Assembly: GCF_905163445.1 (NCBI RefSeq)
Contig: NC_053190.1
Coordinates: 14,138,501-14,202,500 of the forward strand
Direction: 5' to 3'
Source: Pararge aegeria
Lineage: Eukaryota; Arthropoda; Insecta; Lepidoptera; Nymphalidae
DNA length: 64,000 nucleotides
In this document: piece by piece, positions 24,060 through 35,409 of the stretch
Layout: each line of letters opens with the position of its first letter
Numbering within the stretch: position 1 is the first letter of the stretch
The notes under the pieces: model-generated
What the model saw: only the letters and a program-made list of their open reading frames with translations
What the model was told of the DNA's origin: nothing
Database searches by the model: none
Position numbers and translations under genes: made by a program

Positions 24060-24370
24060 AATGCTGTTAATCTTCATATTTATATGGGAACCCTTTATTT
24101 TCTCGGGTTAAAATTTTATCCTGACGCCATCTCCAGGATGCAAAATATGCAAAATTTCACGAAGGTAACTTAATCGGGAAAGCCTTAGTAGTTAAGAAAT
24201 CTTTAAATTTAACTTTTTGAACCATCAGCTTTTCCGGGGTATAAGTATATTATGTCCATCTCCAGAGAGCAAACTATGTGTGCCAATTTTCATCAAGATG
24301 GGTTCTACGGTTGTGCCGAACATAGGTAACAAACAGACAAACTTTCACATTTATAATATTAGTATGTACT
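24060..24370 (-). mobile_element. Helitron-like repeat remnant
   Basis: GGAACCCTTTATTTTCTCGG, CATCTCCAGGATGCAAAAT, CATCAAGATGGGTTCTACGG and AACAAACAGACAAACTTTCA precede CATTTATAATATTAGTATG, the inverse of the family's CATACTAATATTATAAATG start. A related copy is at 42285-42475. Confidence 0.5.
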
Positions 24371-25280
24371 CGTATAACAAAAGTTTGCTAGGATTTCAGA
24401 TTCCAGTTATCTTTTAGTAGGTAAGCTTTAACTAAGTAGTGAAGGTATATTTTAGTATTTCGCATCGTTGAACGTGGCCCATTACTCGTGCTAATCCAAT
24501 CCAACGCTTCACATAGACGTTTGTAGATTACGTGAACCTGGCGGATATAACGCAAGCTTTGTCAATAGCGTAAAAATTCACTTTCGGCATTTGTTTGAAG
24601 CAGCTAGCGGCCTTTGTTTAAAATTTTGCAATGATCTACAAATTTTGAGGATGATTGTTGTTACGATAGTCACTTTGATTCGTTTGCTCGCTAGTATTTT
24701 ATAAATATTAACTTAACTTCCATATTTTCTGTTTAAGCTTGAGGCATTTATAGATCGATAAAATGTACTATATCAAGCTATATCAAATCTCATATATTTC
24801 TGGTAGCAGGCTTCACCCGTGGTTAGTTACCTTAGTTGGTTATCCTATCTACAAAGACATACCGCTTAAAGATTTACCGTTCCGATACGATGTTGCGTAG
24901 AAACGAATTAGGGGTATGGGATTAATATAACTGCCTTACCCCTAACAAATTAGCTCGTTACCATCTTATTCTGCGTCATTACTTACCAGCATAGAGTTGA
25001 AGTCAACGGCTTACCTATGGAATAAAAAAGAAAATACCTCTTAAGAAATAATTTCTGATTACGAGTTTCGGCGCTCAATCGCAATCTAATCTGAAATCTT
25101 AATAAACGGCACCTACGAATCTAAACTGATTAGAACCTAACGAATGATCGTGTTTTATAAATCAATATTAGAGGCCTTTAGTCCAGCAATGGACTGTTAC
25201 ACGCTGTTAATTATGATTATGAATTGTATCCTTATTTGTAAGGCTAAAAGAGTTATGGATTTCGTACTGAATTTGAAGAG

Positions 25281-25594
25281 GTGATAGCGGGTAGAGTGGG
25301 TAGGAGCTCGACTTCACTTTCGGGGGGCCGAGTTCGAATCCCAGCACGCACCTCTGACTTTTCTAAGTTATGTGCGTTATAAGTATTAAAAATATAACTC
25401 TCTTCAATGGTGAAGGAAAAAATCGTGAGAAAACCTGCATGCCTAGAGATCTACATGATGTTTTCAAAAGTGGTGGTTCCACCAATCCGCACTATGCCAC
25501 CGTGGTGGACTACGGCCTTAACCCTTTCTCATTGTGGGAGCAGACCCGTGCTCTGTAGTGGGCCGGTAATGGGTTGATTTGATGATGGTGATGG
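25281..25594 (+). mobile_element. SINE family B, near full-length copy
   Basis: The head GTGATAGCGGGTAGAGTGGG carries an A-box-like region and GAGTTCGAATCCCAGCACGC the B-box (25331-25350). The body includes GTGAAGGAAAAAATCGTGAG and GTGGTGGACTACGGCCTTAA, and the 3' end is GGGTTGATTTGATGATGGTG. It is a tRNA-derived SINE, the reference copy in this window for the pieces at 4033, 11224, 21891, 29496, 31419, 48002, 48634 and 58030. Confidence 0.8.
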
Positions 25595-25599
25595 AAGCA

Positions 25600-27600
25600 A
25601 AAATTTGAGTAATTCAACATATAGAGGCCGGAAGATATTTAGTTGTTACTCAATTACCTGCCGCGCTTAGAACTAGGCAGCTTACAACATCTTAACTGCT
25701 TGCATCTTAAACAGATTAGGATTGCACATACCGAGCAGTTATTTTTATTTGCAAATTTCTGCTAGTTAATCAATTTTTAAAGCGTTGCCCTTTTTACATA
25801 CTTCTGCCAATGCTCTGCTATCTGTGTTCTTGTGATTTGAATAAAAAAGCAAGATCTAGAGAATTATCTCTTGCCGTAACGTAACTCAGTAGTTACTTAG
25901 TGTTGAAATAAATTGAAATGCTGTAACAAACGCTATTAGAAATAGAACTTTGGCAAAAAACTGTAATTCTCATCCATTACATAAATGTAAAGTATAACAT
26001 GACGAGATGTCTAATAGTACAAAAGGTGTGCTACTTCCATTCTACGGTTTGTACTCATGATATCATTACACTTCCCTTACAAATTATACAATCTCCATTT
26101 TCTTCATTGTATAATCTTTTCTTTTCGTTATTACACTTGTAACTATAACGATTATATTAATAACACCTGTGAATACTTACCATTTTTATATTCTTTGTGA
26201 ATTAAAATCTTAAGTGTCTACACTATTGCAACAAGTAGATTATATTTATTACTATGTCCAGTACCTAAACATTTCAATGTTTAGGAAAATATGATAAAAT
26301 AAAACAGATTGCTTAGCAATCCTAAAGCTCAGTTAAAACCAAATGCGATGTATATCTGCACATCTTAAACTGTGTACAAGTTTTACTACCTTGTATCCTG
26401 TACAAGTGTTCACATGCTTACCCTGTCAGTGTTCAAAGGGACGAGGTTCAGTTACTCATTAATAAACATTGTCGTGCATCAAAGGAGCAATTCCTAGGAA
26501 CTTCAACTGTTTAATGCTACGTTGGAGCTAAAACATGATAGCTTGTCGGAACCTTGTACTTACTAAATAAAAAATCGATTCGACTTCATCAAATTACTGT
26601 CAAGGTCTACATCGAATAATGTGGTCCTAGTACTTGGATATACTTCCTCATTCAATTGATTTCGTTTGAAATTACGTCATCTTTATGTTTAAAGTAACAA
26701 ATTACAATGGCTTAGCGCTCTAAATCGTTGCCAGTATTTTCTTTCGTAAACTAACTTTTATCTTTTGCATTTAAATCCTATTTATTCCAATGAAAAATAA
26801 AATAATGATACAGAATATAATTTCGAAGCAGTCAATTGTCTTTCCGACGTAACGAGAGGATGTTTGCAGTTTCGCATTACAAATAAATGTCGTGCACTTT
26901 GAATCGTGCACCTACAGTTCGATGATGCTTCTCATTTTCACCAGTATGTCGTAACGTATAAGGCTTATTGAGTTCAATATATTTTCGTACTTAGGTCGCT
27001 GTTCGTCAATTGTATGACAATTCTACTCATTGCTTCTCACTAACTCTTACTGTACAATAACATTCTACAATCATATGCTTATTATCAATGCCCGTTCGCA
27101 GTTTGATGGAATACAGATTACAGAATGCTTCGACTATGTTCTACTTCATTCGACTGACTGCTTTTATAAAATTATGCTTGTTTGATGCAGTCATGCAACG
27201 TACCTTTCTAAGTTAGAATCATGTGCAGTTACACGACTTTGCACTGAAATGCTTTTGAAATTGTGTCCGTTAATATGATCTTATATTGTGATGCAGTTAA
27301 CAATGTGATCAAATCGCATATCGTATTGATGTTTAAAGATTTGAAACGGCATATACCTAGTGTCATATAATCACCTCCTTGCATTCATGTTATTGGTCGT
27401 ACTGCCGGTACACATCTATACTTACCTTCTAACATTATTACTGCAAAAGCGTGTCTGTTTGTTATTGTGTTCGGCTAAACTTCTTATTAATGAAACGTCC
27501 ACACGCAAGTCCACGCGTGAAGGTGTTTTATCACGCAAAAAGTTGGGCATTGAATAGAAGCAGGCGTTACTTTGCGGAAATCCATGATATATATTATAAA
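25600..27600. other. AT-rich non-coding DNA
   Basis: A minus-strand donor-like match (AATG/GTAAGTATT, complement at about 26174-26184) stands alone. No gene or repeat was recognised. Confidence 0.45.
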
Positions 27601-27603
27601 AAT

Positions 27604-27766
27604 TTGCTATACTCCGCGAAAAGCAGGAGAATCTGTATGGTGTTATTTATAATTTCTTCAATCCTTATACCCCACACCAAAAAGATCTTCGGCAATGCAC
27701 CCTCTACGCACGTTTCGTTCCGAAATCGGAGCACCCTCAGGAGATGTTGACTTTACAATGAATAAT
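27604..27766 (+). repeat. Dispersed repeat G, copy 2
   Basis: The longer copy of the family seen at 22472. It continues through GATCTTCGGCAATGCACCCT, CGCACGTTTCGTTCCGAAAT and CACCCTCAGGAGATGTTGAC. A diverged echo of the last part, GCACGTTTCGCGCCTACCC then CATCCTCAGAAGCTGAC, lies at 55607-55648. The class is unknown; the frames are not convincingly coding. Confidence 0.7.
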
Positions 27767-28059
27767 TGTAAACAAAAAAAGCAGAAAGTTCAAAAACGAT
27801 GAACGAACGAAAATGCCAAAACGTTTTATGCGTAGAACGTAGAGAACGCAAATGGTAGATGCAGAACGTACAAAACTCAAAATTTTCTTGTACCTAGAGT
27901 AATACGTTTCTATCAACGTCTACTTATTCGATCGCGTGAAAATTAACTACGATTTGTATGGAATCAAAATAGTGCCATCTTTTTTCAGTAATGGGAAACA
28001 GTATTGTCATAAAACTTATTGGCCTATCCATATCTTATTTACTAGTGGTAAACATAGTA

Positions 28060-28149
28060 TTTTTATCCCAGAATTGTGATTCGGAATCGTTAGCGCGGGA
28101 TTATTAAAATCCTGAAACAATCGCGGATAAAGCCGCGGCCAAGAGCTAG
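28060..28149 (+). mobile_element. Helitron 3' end with terminal hairpin and CTAG
   Basis: CGCGG-ATAAAG-CCGCG (28122-28137) forms a short hairpin, and the sequence ends with CTAG at 28146-28149 followed by T, the layout expected of a Helitron terminus. The matching 5' end was not located. Confidence 0.5.
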
Positions 28150-28154
28150 TTAAA

Positions 28155-29265
28155 CATAAAAACTAACTTTAGCGAACGAATTTAGTTATTGAAAAAAGGC
28201 ACACTAGAGGCACAGCAATTTAAAACGAAGATCAATCGTAATTTTTAATTTTCGGGTATATTGCCGTAGGATACAAATGTTCTCTCAAATAGGTATCGTA
28301 TCGTGCCCAAAAATATTTTGCAGCCTTTAAAACAACACCTTAGGCATTGCCGATAGGTGATTAAAAATGCCTTTCATCCTAACCGGTTCAAAAGCACCCG
28401 TTGACATTTGCATTATATTCAAATAAACTAGGCTCCTTCTCAAGTAAGAAACTCTCATAAGAAAGTTAAATTTCTTTGTTTCATTTAGAAATCTTTTCTA
28501 GTTATTTTTCTTCGTTCTTTTTATAATTGTACCTACTGTCTCCAAAATAATAACTTACTTTATACAAATTGCAATCTATTTTAAACTTCCGAGCAAAAGA
28601 AAGAAATATTTTGCAGACGCAAAAATAAAGTTCTTGACTGAATGAATTGAAATTAGAGTCTAATTTTGTAAATTAGTATTGAGACGATTAATATTTCGTT
28701 TTCTTTACTAGCTATAACAATCGGAATAATAGGAAACCACATTGTTAGTTAATTTTATTATGGCTTAAGCAAAGCCATAATTTATGTACACGTTTTGACA
28801 GATTAAGTAATTATTAATTTATGAAGAGTAATATTACTCTTAATAATATATTAATTACTGAAGAAATACCTAACTAATGCTTTCTTCAATAATTATTAGA
28901 GCGTTCTAAGCGACAATTTTAGCAATACGGTAATTTTATTAACTTTAATCGAAATCTAAGTAACATAAGTAAAACATAACATCCGTCGTCATTATTAACG
29001 CCAACGCAAAATCGATTTTATATTACAACCCAAGTCCCAACCCTTGTACAAAGTATGTCCTTTTTATGGTTTCGTGCGTCATTCAATCTTTTTACGTGGA
29101 GTAAGATAGAGTTACACTAAATTAGTGATTCATGACTTCTCATCAATATAAATTGTCAGCAGATTGAAAAACAACTCACTCATGTCGTTTTATTTAATAT
29201 CTTAAATATAAAAAAATGTGATTGACAGTATTTGAAACGGCAATAGAAACATGTAATGCTATTTA
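28155..29265. other. AT-rich non-coding DNA with small palindromes
   Basis: It includes the 18-bp palindrome AAGAGTAATATTACTCTT at 28824-28841 and the hairpin ATTATGGCTT/AAGCCATAAT near 28758-28782. No gene was recognised. Confidence 0.5.
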
Positions 29266-29271
29266 TAAAAT

Positions 29272-29405
29272 TCTCGTGTCGCGGTGTTTGTAGTTAAACT
29301 CCTCCGAAACAGCTCGAGCGATTCTCATGAAATTTTGGGTGCATATTCGGTATGTCTGAAAATCGGACAACTATTTTTCATCCCCCTAAATATGGTCAGC
29401 TAGTC
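29272..29405 (+). mobile_element. Helitron-like 5' region remnant
   Basis: TTCTCGTGTCGCGGTGTTTG, then ACTCCTCCGAAACAGCTCGA and CGATTCTCATGAAATTTTGG follow the order of a widespread lepidopteran Helitron-type 5' region. Confidence 0.4.
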
Positions 29406-29495
29406 ATTTTATAAAATCTTTTATTGATGTGAATATTTATGTTTGTTTTGATGTCATACGCAGGGCTAGTTTTTTCATAGGTAATTATCATAGTG

Positions 29496-29783
29496 ATCAT
29501 CCTCAACCCATTACTGGCCCACTACACGGCACGGCACGGCACGGATCTCATCCAAGAGTGAGAAGATTTTAGGCCACCACGCTGGACCAGTACGGTTCGG
29601 TGTCCTCCACAAGCTTTTGAGAACTTTGGACTGGAAATTTGGAAACTGGAACTGTCACATATTCAGGTTTCCTCACGACGTATTCCTTGACTGTTGAAGC
29701 AAGTAAGTGATATTTTCATTGTTTTATACGCACATAACTTAGATAAGTTGAGGTGCGTGCAACCACTAGGCTACCACCGCTTC
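29496..29783 (-). mobile_element. SINE family B copy with CACGG expansion
   Basis: The minus-strand copy has ATCCTCAACCCATTACTGGC at its 3' side and the body words CACCACGCTGGACCAG and GTTTCCTCACGACG. The head, near 29755-29783, is degraded. The usual single CACGG word is expanded to four units at 29525-29544. Confidence 0.7.
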
Positions 29784-29815
29784 ACTACCATAGTAAATTA
29801 TTCAAAATCATTTAA

Positions 29816-29838
29816 TAAATAAATAAATAAATAAATAG
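29816..29838. repeat. (AATA)n microsatellite
   Basis: An AATA tetranucleotide run at the 3' end of the minus-strand Jockey-like LINE that follows, likely its tail. Confidence 0.75.
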
Positions 29839-30002
29839 TTTATTTTTCCGAATTTTTACAGTTTTAACAAGATTGCAAGTTTGGAACCTTCTTTTAGATG
29901 TAGTAATACTACACCTGTATCAGAAGACTCCGCTCTTCCATAACAATATACGTTATATGCGTAAAAGAAGTAAGTTGCGTTTTAAAATATTATATATTTA
30001 GG

Positions 30003-30112
30003 CAAATTAACGTTGTGCGTGTGTGTGCGTGTGTATGTGATATGTGGGTGAGTGTGTGTGTGTGAGTGTGTGTAAGTGTGTGTGTGTGTAATGAGTGAGA
30101 GTGTGAATGTGT
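30003..30112. repeat. Imperfect (GT)n tract
   Basis: About 110 bp of GT repeats interrupted by GC, AT and GAG units, within the 3' UTR of the adjacent LINE remnant. Confidence 0.85.
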
Positions 30113-30143
30113 ATAATACGAATAATAGATGTGCTTCAAGTGA

Positions 30144-30525
30144 TTATATAATACGCTTTAAAAGGTTTTCCACATCTTCGTAACTAAGAGATGAGAGGTA
30201 CTCAACAAGAATTTTTCTGCAGGCATGTACGTTTAAGGGATTTATATTGAGTTTCTTATTAATCAAATTATACAAATAATGAGCTTGCCGTTGGAATTGA
30301 TTACGGGCAAATTTAGTCCTGGCAGGATGTGTTTTGGCTACAATATCTTTACGACGTTTACGAAGACTGTCAATTGAGTGTGGCAGGGTTTTTTGCGTTT
30401 TTAGAACTGAGCGCAAAATGTACAGGCTTCTTACCGAAAGCAGCCCAGATAAGCTGTACAGCTGTGTTGTGGGAAACATATAATTTTTAAAAAGCATTAC
30501 TTTGAGGAGAGATTTACATAAACTC
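30144..30525 (-). pseudogene. Jockey-like LINE reverse transcriptase C-terminus
   Basis: The open frame of 117 codons (30144-30497) can be extended upstream by a few codons reading SLLKV. It contains MLFKNYMFPTTQLYSLS, SVRSLYILRS, RRRKDIVAKTHPARTKFA, QAHYLYNLINKKLN and YEDVENLLK. This order of LKVML-KPY-FPT-LY, a basic RRRK segment and a HLYN-NKKLN block is typical of the C-terminal region after the RT domain in lepidopteran Jockey-type elements. There is no upstream RT core here, so the copy is 5'-truncated. The 3' UTR runs left to the AATA tail at 29816. Its frame is still open, suggesting it is younger than the other LINE scraps. Confidence 0.75.
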
Positions 30526-30944
30526 TACCGAACATGGTGAACCTAGTTGCGACAGTGATTAAACGCAACGCTGATTACGCAATGGTGCCGATTAGTATAG
30601 TTGGTAACCGGAAGGGTTGCCTGATTTTTGAGGTAACCTAAGACGTTAATTTTCCCACTAGCCTCTGAGAGCACATTAAGCAATCAGATCATTTTAATAT
30701 CAGCTGCATCTGAGATGCTAATCCGTAAACATGAAGACGCAAACAATTTTGGCCTCAAGGTACTGAGGCATGGAGTTTTATGGAGCGGCACACATTAGAA
30801 GGTACGCCAACCTTAAACCTTAGCCTGTATCTGCGTTTTGAGATAAAACCTTACGAAACTAATGCCCTTACATTTTTATGTAATGAATAGTTGTTGCTCG
30901 CGACGTCCTTTGCTTGAAAATTTTGATGTCTATGCCTATGACAT

Positions 30945-31145
30945 CTGAACAACTTACCACAATGCGAACAAAAACATGTATCTCGCTCTATGAAAAGCAA
31001 AACCAAATCCATCCCACGTGAACCGTTCGTTTATTCGCGTTAAAAACTATCCTTTGTGCTTTTCCAGACCCGTTCAGTCGTACTATAGGTATTGAGTAAC
31101 AAACATCCATCCATCCAAACTTTCGCATTTATAATATTACTAATA
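30945..31145 (-). mobile_element. Helitron-like repeat remnant
   Basis: CAGACCCGTTCAGTCGTACT, then ATTGAGTAACAAACATCCAT and ACTTTCGCATTTATAATATT match the end of the inverted Helitron-like family. The splice-like TTTTCCAG at 31060-31067 belongs to this repeat. Confidence 0.45.
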
Positions 31146-31237
31146 ACCCGACTTTTTTTAAACTCTGTGGTACTTGGAATATCTTGTCATAACATCCAAA
31201 TCAACCTTCCTATCAATTTTCACAGTTTTAATTGGAC

Positions 31238-31437
31238 AGACCAAGCAGATGGCCCAACTGATGCTATTTGGAAAACCAAACACAAGCCACGGAGTAAACA
31301 GATCAACACTTCGCAGTGCACGCTAGGTCCATCCTGACTCAGGATGAGGCTTAACAACTGAGCATGTCTCAGGATTCCTGAGACATGCTTAGTTATTAAG
31401 CCTCATGTGCCTGTAACGCACCACTGACTTTACAGAG
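31238..31437 (+). mobile_element. Dispersed repeat E, copy interrupted by a palindrome
   Basis: ACCAAGCAGATGGCCCAACTG, a diverged middle with AACACTTCGCAGTGCACG, and then GTGCCTGTAACGCACC match repeat E (4576, 60946). Between these the sequence is replaced by a long palindrome. Confidence 0.65.
31344..31406. repeat. 31-bp near-perfect palindrome, 1-nt centre
   Basis: The left arm 31344-31374 begins ATGAGGCTTAACAACTGAGC and the right arm 31376-31406 ends GCTTAGTTATTAAGCCTCAT. They pair over 31 bp with two mismatches. A second small palindrome, ATCCTGACTCAGGAT at 31331-31345, abuts it. Confidence 0.9.
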
Positions 31438-31500
31438 TTATGTGCCCGTGTCCCGTAGTCGTACGGTAATGAGTTGATGGTGATGATGATGTTGACGAAC
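31419..31500 (+). mobile_element. SINE family B 3' fragment
   Basis: TGACTTTACAGAGTTATGTG followed by GTCGTACGGTAATGAGTTGA and GATGATGATGTTGACG resembles two non-adjacent parts of family B joined together. Confidence 0.45.
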
Positions 31501-31504
31501 CCAA

Positions 31505-32305
31505 GAATCGAACCCTACCGAATCGATACTTTGTCAATCATTCTAACTACTAAAACAACCGAGGTTCAATATCTCATAAATAATCACAATCAGCGAATTA
31601 AGAAGTGAATGTTATATTCTTTGAAAAAGGATAGGTATATGTACAGATAAATTACAAAGACTATATGAATAGACCGTACATTTCAGAATCCATTTCAATA
31701 TTCTGTTTCAAAAGAATTTCAGTTCGAATTTCGTTTCCACTTTCTTTCTTTGTAAACTATTGCTTTCGTATTACTATTTTTCTGTCTAGAGACTACAATG
31801 TCCCTGCACGTAGTCTTGTATGCAAATGTAAATAGATTCAACACTGCCATCTCCGCTTATCTGAAATGCATCTTACAAACTGTCACAATGTCCAGAATCC
31901 TAACGACTCAACTGAGACTTTCCAAGCACTTGGACAACTTTCTTTATCGCGCATGTACCTACCTATGTATTTATTTTATGTAAAGCAATATGTATAACAT
32001 TAATTTATTTTCACCTTAAGTCATGCAATCGTAATGAAGCAATTATTCCGATTTCGGTTTTAAATGGTTATGAGTTTGCTTATTGCGCAAGCGTGTTATT
32101 AGTTTATTAATTATAATGTTACTAAATTAACATTGTGACTACCTTGATGTTTTAGGGTCCCTCCCTTCCTACTAAATCTCCGCTGTCCTTCCGTCGGTCT
32201 GTCTCTCTTTCAGTCTTAAAAATAAAAATATTAAAAAAAACGAAAATGAATTTCCACAAATAATTACTGAAGCATAGTCGCGAGCTCTAAATGTGATTGA
32301 AAATT
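31505..32305. other. Non-coding, no clear feature
   Basis: A stretch near 32155-32215 (AGGGTCCCTCCCTTCC then GTCTGTCTCTCT) resembles a common lepidopteran repeat edge but is too degraded to name. Confidence 0.4.
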
Positions 32306-32309
32306 CAAA

Positions 32310-32440
32310 AAAAAATCAAAATTCATTTATTTCAAGTAGGCCTAATATAAGCACTTTTGAAACGTCAAGTCTGTCTGTTTGTAGTGATTCTACCACCACT
32401 TCATTGGGAAGTGAAACCTGCCTACAACCTGCTTGAATTC
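32310..32440 (-). mobile_element. LINE 3' UTR remnant
   Basis: AAATTCATTTATTTCAAGTAGG, then TAAGCACTTTTGAAACGTCA and GTAGTGATTCTACCACCACT are the inverted 3' UTR of a widespread lepidopteran LINE. Related pieces are at 35283-35400 and, in the opposite orientation, 62563-62610. Confidence 0.6.
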
Positions 32441-32444
32441 GAGT

Positions 32445-33765
32445 GGTTATAGTTGTAACACGACTTCATTTTACTAATTTTGTATAACATACGAAAGTAC
32501 AAGTAACTCTTAGCTAAGGTACATATTTTGGCAAAATGGATACCGAGCGTGATTATCTGCAGACACACGCTCGACTGGGTAACGGATGCCGAGAGAGAAA
32601 ACATGAATAATTGTCCACCAGAACCGAGCTAAGTCAACAATGCAGCATACGGGCGCGATCGAGTAACGACAGTCACTTTCAGATATTTAAAATGATAATT
32701 GATAAGCCACATAAGGGCATTCTAGAAAGAATATTTTGAAGCACTTGACACTGTTATTTTATCAAATGACAGATTCCCACTTGAACGATCCTACCTGAAG
32801 ATTCGTGTTAAAAGGTATCAAATGGTTTAACAGATTTATCTTTTACAAATCACCCTAAGCCACGTTCAAGTTAGAATTTTAATTGTTAGAATACAAACAG
32901 TGTCTACATTATGTTTGCTTGTATATATTTTATTTTCTGCATTTTTGTGGTCTACAATGAAAGTGTGAAATCTTTTCAGCAAACTTAAACTGTAAACAAA
33001 AAAAAATATAAAATGGCCTCTGGTTTCTGCATTCAAACTAATCGCTTAATAATTATTACATCGATCGAATAACCCAAACAAGTTCGATTCTGTAACAGCC
33101 CGACTGGAGGACAGACAAAAATTTGTCTTGGCAAATCTTCAGAACAACTAAAGTGATTTAACGGACTCTGGAGTGACATACCGAGCCGCTTTAGCGTAAA
33201 CACAAATTTTACAAGAGAAAGTTCATTCGTATAATTACACCGACAAATGTACTGTTAATTTAAAATTTAACTTATCTTGCTAAATTATAATTTAATATAA
33301 AACTTTAAATTTAAAACCAATATTTTATCTGTAAAAATTTGAAAAGAAAAACTCTAAAATGCCAAATTATTTAATTATCATATCGATACAAGTCGGCGTT
33401 AACGGTTCAATATCCAATACATGCAAATGATTGTGTCTCGTACTTTGTAGAATCAGCTGTGTGATCTGACGTATATGCAAATATAATAAATGTCGCATGT
33501 ATAGATTACCTCCAACAGAATCTATTCAAATTGTAACATAAAGAAGATAGCATCGGTAAAGCTACCCAAGTGTGTATAATTTTTCACTTGCAATAAATTT
33601 AACTAATCATTCTGAGAAAAATCTGATAAACTGAACACAAAAGGACATTGCTACAAAAACTCCATTCATCGCTTATGACTAAGTATATTTTGAATTAGCT
33701 TAAAGAGCAATAAACTTAAACATAGTCCGCACCTACTGTCATATGTACAGTAACGTAGTACATAA
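32445..33765. other. AT-rich non-coding DNA
   Basis: No gene or repeat was recognised. Confidence 0.45.
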
Positions 33766-33769
33766 GGGC

Positions 33770-34553
33770 TTGTCTAGTCTTTGCAGAACGTGACGTTAGC
33801 CGGCCTTGGTGCTCGGCTTATGATCGTGGTCTGAGTCGGCTGCGTTCGCTCTTTGCAGCTATCTCTATCGCACTCAATGGCTACCTTTCAAAACATCTCG
33901 AATTTCCACACGCTATGTTCGAGGAAACTGACTCAGCTGTGTTGTTGTAGGAATATCAGTAAAGCCAAAACGAGCCTTATTCACAAAGCCTCAAGTTAGA
34001 TTTCCGGATGAACTTACTGGGGAAGCTAATGCTTACAAGCCTCGTATACGTCAGAATATAGTTCTTTCTCTTTTTGTCAGTCTCGCACAGCTGCCTCCGG
34101 TCAGTACATTTGAGGCGTTCAAGTGTTAAGGACGATTGTGTGGAATAAACGCGCTTCAATCGCTGCCGAAAAATATCGAACTGTACGAGATACAAATTAT
34201 CTGTGATTTCAATTGTATCTCCTTGCAATAAAAATTGAGAGTGATAGTATAAGTGCGGTGTATTACGAAATATATATAGGTTTCCGTTTAAAATCGAATT
34301 CTGTTATAAACCTGAGTATAAGGGTATTGTTTCCCGAACATTGAAAGTTTGTATAATGTCACCCGAGGAAACAGTGTCGGAAATCAGTCTGTATGCAGAG
34401 TAGGGAACGGTAACAATTGCTTGTGAGTGCGTGTTACGGTCTCGGCTCAGTGGTTCGGTCGTCAGTGTCGCCCAGTGCTGAATTGTCAGCTGCATGTTCT
34501 AGCCCAGTGACTGATGGGAAAATTTGTGGTCGGGGTGCGTCAAGGAGGGCGTC
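33770..34553 (+). promoter_or_regulatory. Candidate promoter / 5' UTR block
   Basis: Base composition becomes distinctly GC-richer at 33780-33960 and again at 34400-34640. TCAGT initiator-type words occur at 34447-34451 and 34462-34466, as well as within 34060-34110. No TATA box is placed correctly for them. The block leads into the exon candidate at 34554. No repeat family was recognised. This is an inference from composition and position only. Confidence 0.3.
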
Positions 34554-34638
34554 ATGCAGCCCATCGCAGTTACGACTAGCGATCGTGGATACCAGCAAAA
34601 CGGCGGGCTCAGACACACCAACGGCTCTAGCACCACAG
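34554..34638 (+). CDS. Candidate first coding exon of an unidentified gene
   Basis: The frame from ATG at 34554 reads MQPIAVTTSDRGYQQNG and continues with GLRHTNGSSTT, 28 codons in all. The codons have many C or G third positions, in contrast to the AT-rich flanks. The start has a purine at -3. After one further base (G, 34638) comes GT, giving CAG/GTTGGC. That donor is weak, so the exon end is uncertain; without splicing the frame stops at 34650-34652. I do not recognise the protein. The peptide is polar, with Q, N, S, T and G, and no signal peptide, as in disordered N-termini. Overlapping longer frames (34417-34734 plus, 34434-34616 minus) look less like protein. Confidence 0.35.
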
Positions 34639-34654
34639 GTTGGCTACTTTGATT

Positions 34655-35280
34655 TTACGACTAATTACAAAATTGTACTATTCCACCTTCCTTATGTTAT
34701 AACACCGGTATCCACCTCATTATCTTTCGAATAGGGTTACCAAAAGTACTCTAAAATAGTGCTATTCTCTTTTTCATGTAAATGTACTTTATAATGATAA
34801 CGCAAAAAATACACTTTTATGCAAAATGTTTGATAAACTAATACCAGACAATGGATGTGCATCATCCATCGTCATAAAGCAAAAAAATAACTTTTTCGTG
34901 TTAATATGTTGGTATCCCCAGGACAAACGCAGACATTTTTTGAATGCAGCCACCAGTCACGCCAAAATGTAGTTTTAGAATGTACTGAAGTCATACACTG
35001 TTTATCAAATGATGATAAATTGTTTTGTTGCAATTGTTTTGGGCACAAAAATACCTTTTTAAATTAATAATGTACTCTACTAAAGTGATGGACTCTTGTT
35101 TTTTAGCAAGTTGGCAACATAAATTTACCCTCTCTGAAATCATTTGGCAACACTACCTAAATTATTAATTATAATACCACTCTATTAACAATAGTAAGCG
35201 AAAAATTAAAATATAATTACCGAATTATAACTTTAGGACGGCTGTATCTACAATTGCGTTAACATTTTTTGAATTGGTGA
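34655..35280. other. AT-rich non-coding DNA (possible intron start)
   Basis: No repeat or coding signal was recognised. If the exon at 34554-34638 is real this is the beginning of its intron. Confidence 0.4.
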
Positions 35281-35282
35281 CA

Positions 35283-35405
35283 GTTCAAATTCAAATTTAA
35301 AAATTGAGCCTACATGAATAAAGTCATGTAGGCCCATCACATGTACTTATGAAGCTTTCATACATACTTACGTATACGTTTCCACTATTCTACCACTATT
35401 CTCAC
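35283..35405 (-). mobile_element. LINE 3' UTR remnant with short inverted duplication
   Basis: TCATGTAGGCCCATCACATG and following match the inverted LINE 3' UTR seen at 32310. Just before it, GCCTACATGA (35308-35317) and TCATGTAGGC (35324-35333) form a 10-bp hairpin with loop ATAAAG. Confidence 0.5.
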
Positions 35406-35409
35406 CTTA

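Noticed and set aside
24398..24418. TTTTAGTAG/GTAAGC as a recursive splice site
   Set aside because: Poor acceptor context and adjacent to a Helitron-like remnant.
27451..27750. 99-codon plus-strand frame
   Set aside because: Its second half is dispersed repeat G, shared with 22472-22582.
31055..31090. GCTTTTCCAG 3' splice site and small exon
   Set aside because: The words belong to a dispersed Helitron-like repeat (CAGACCCGTTCAGT).
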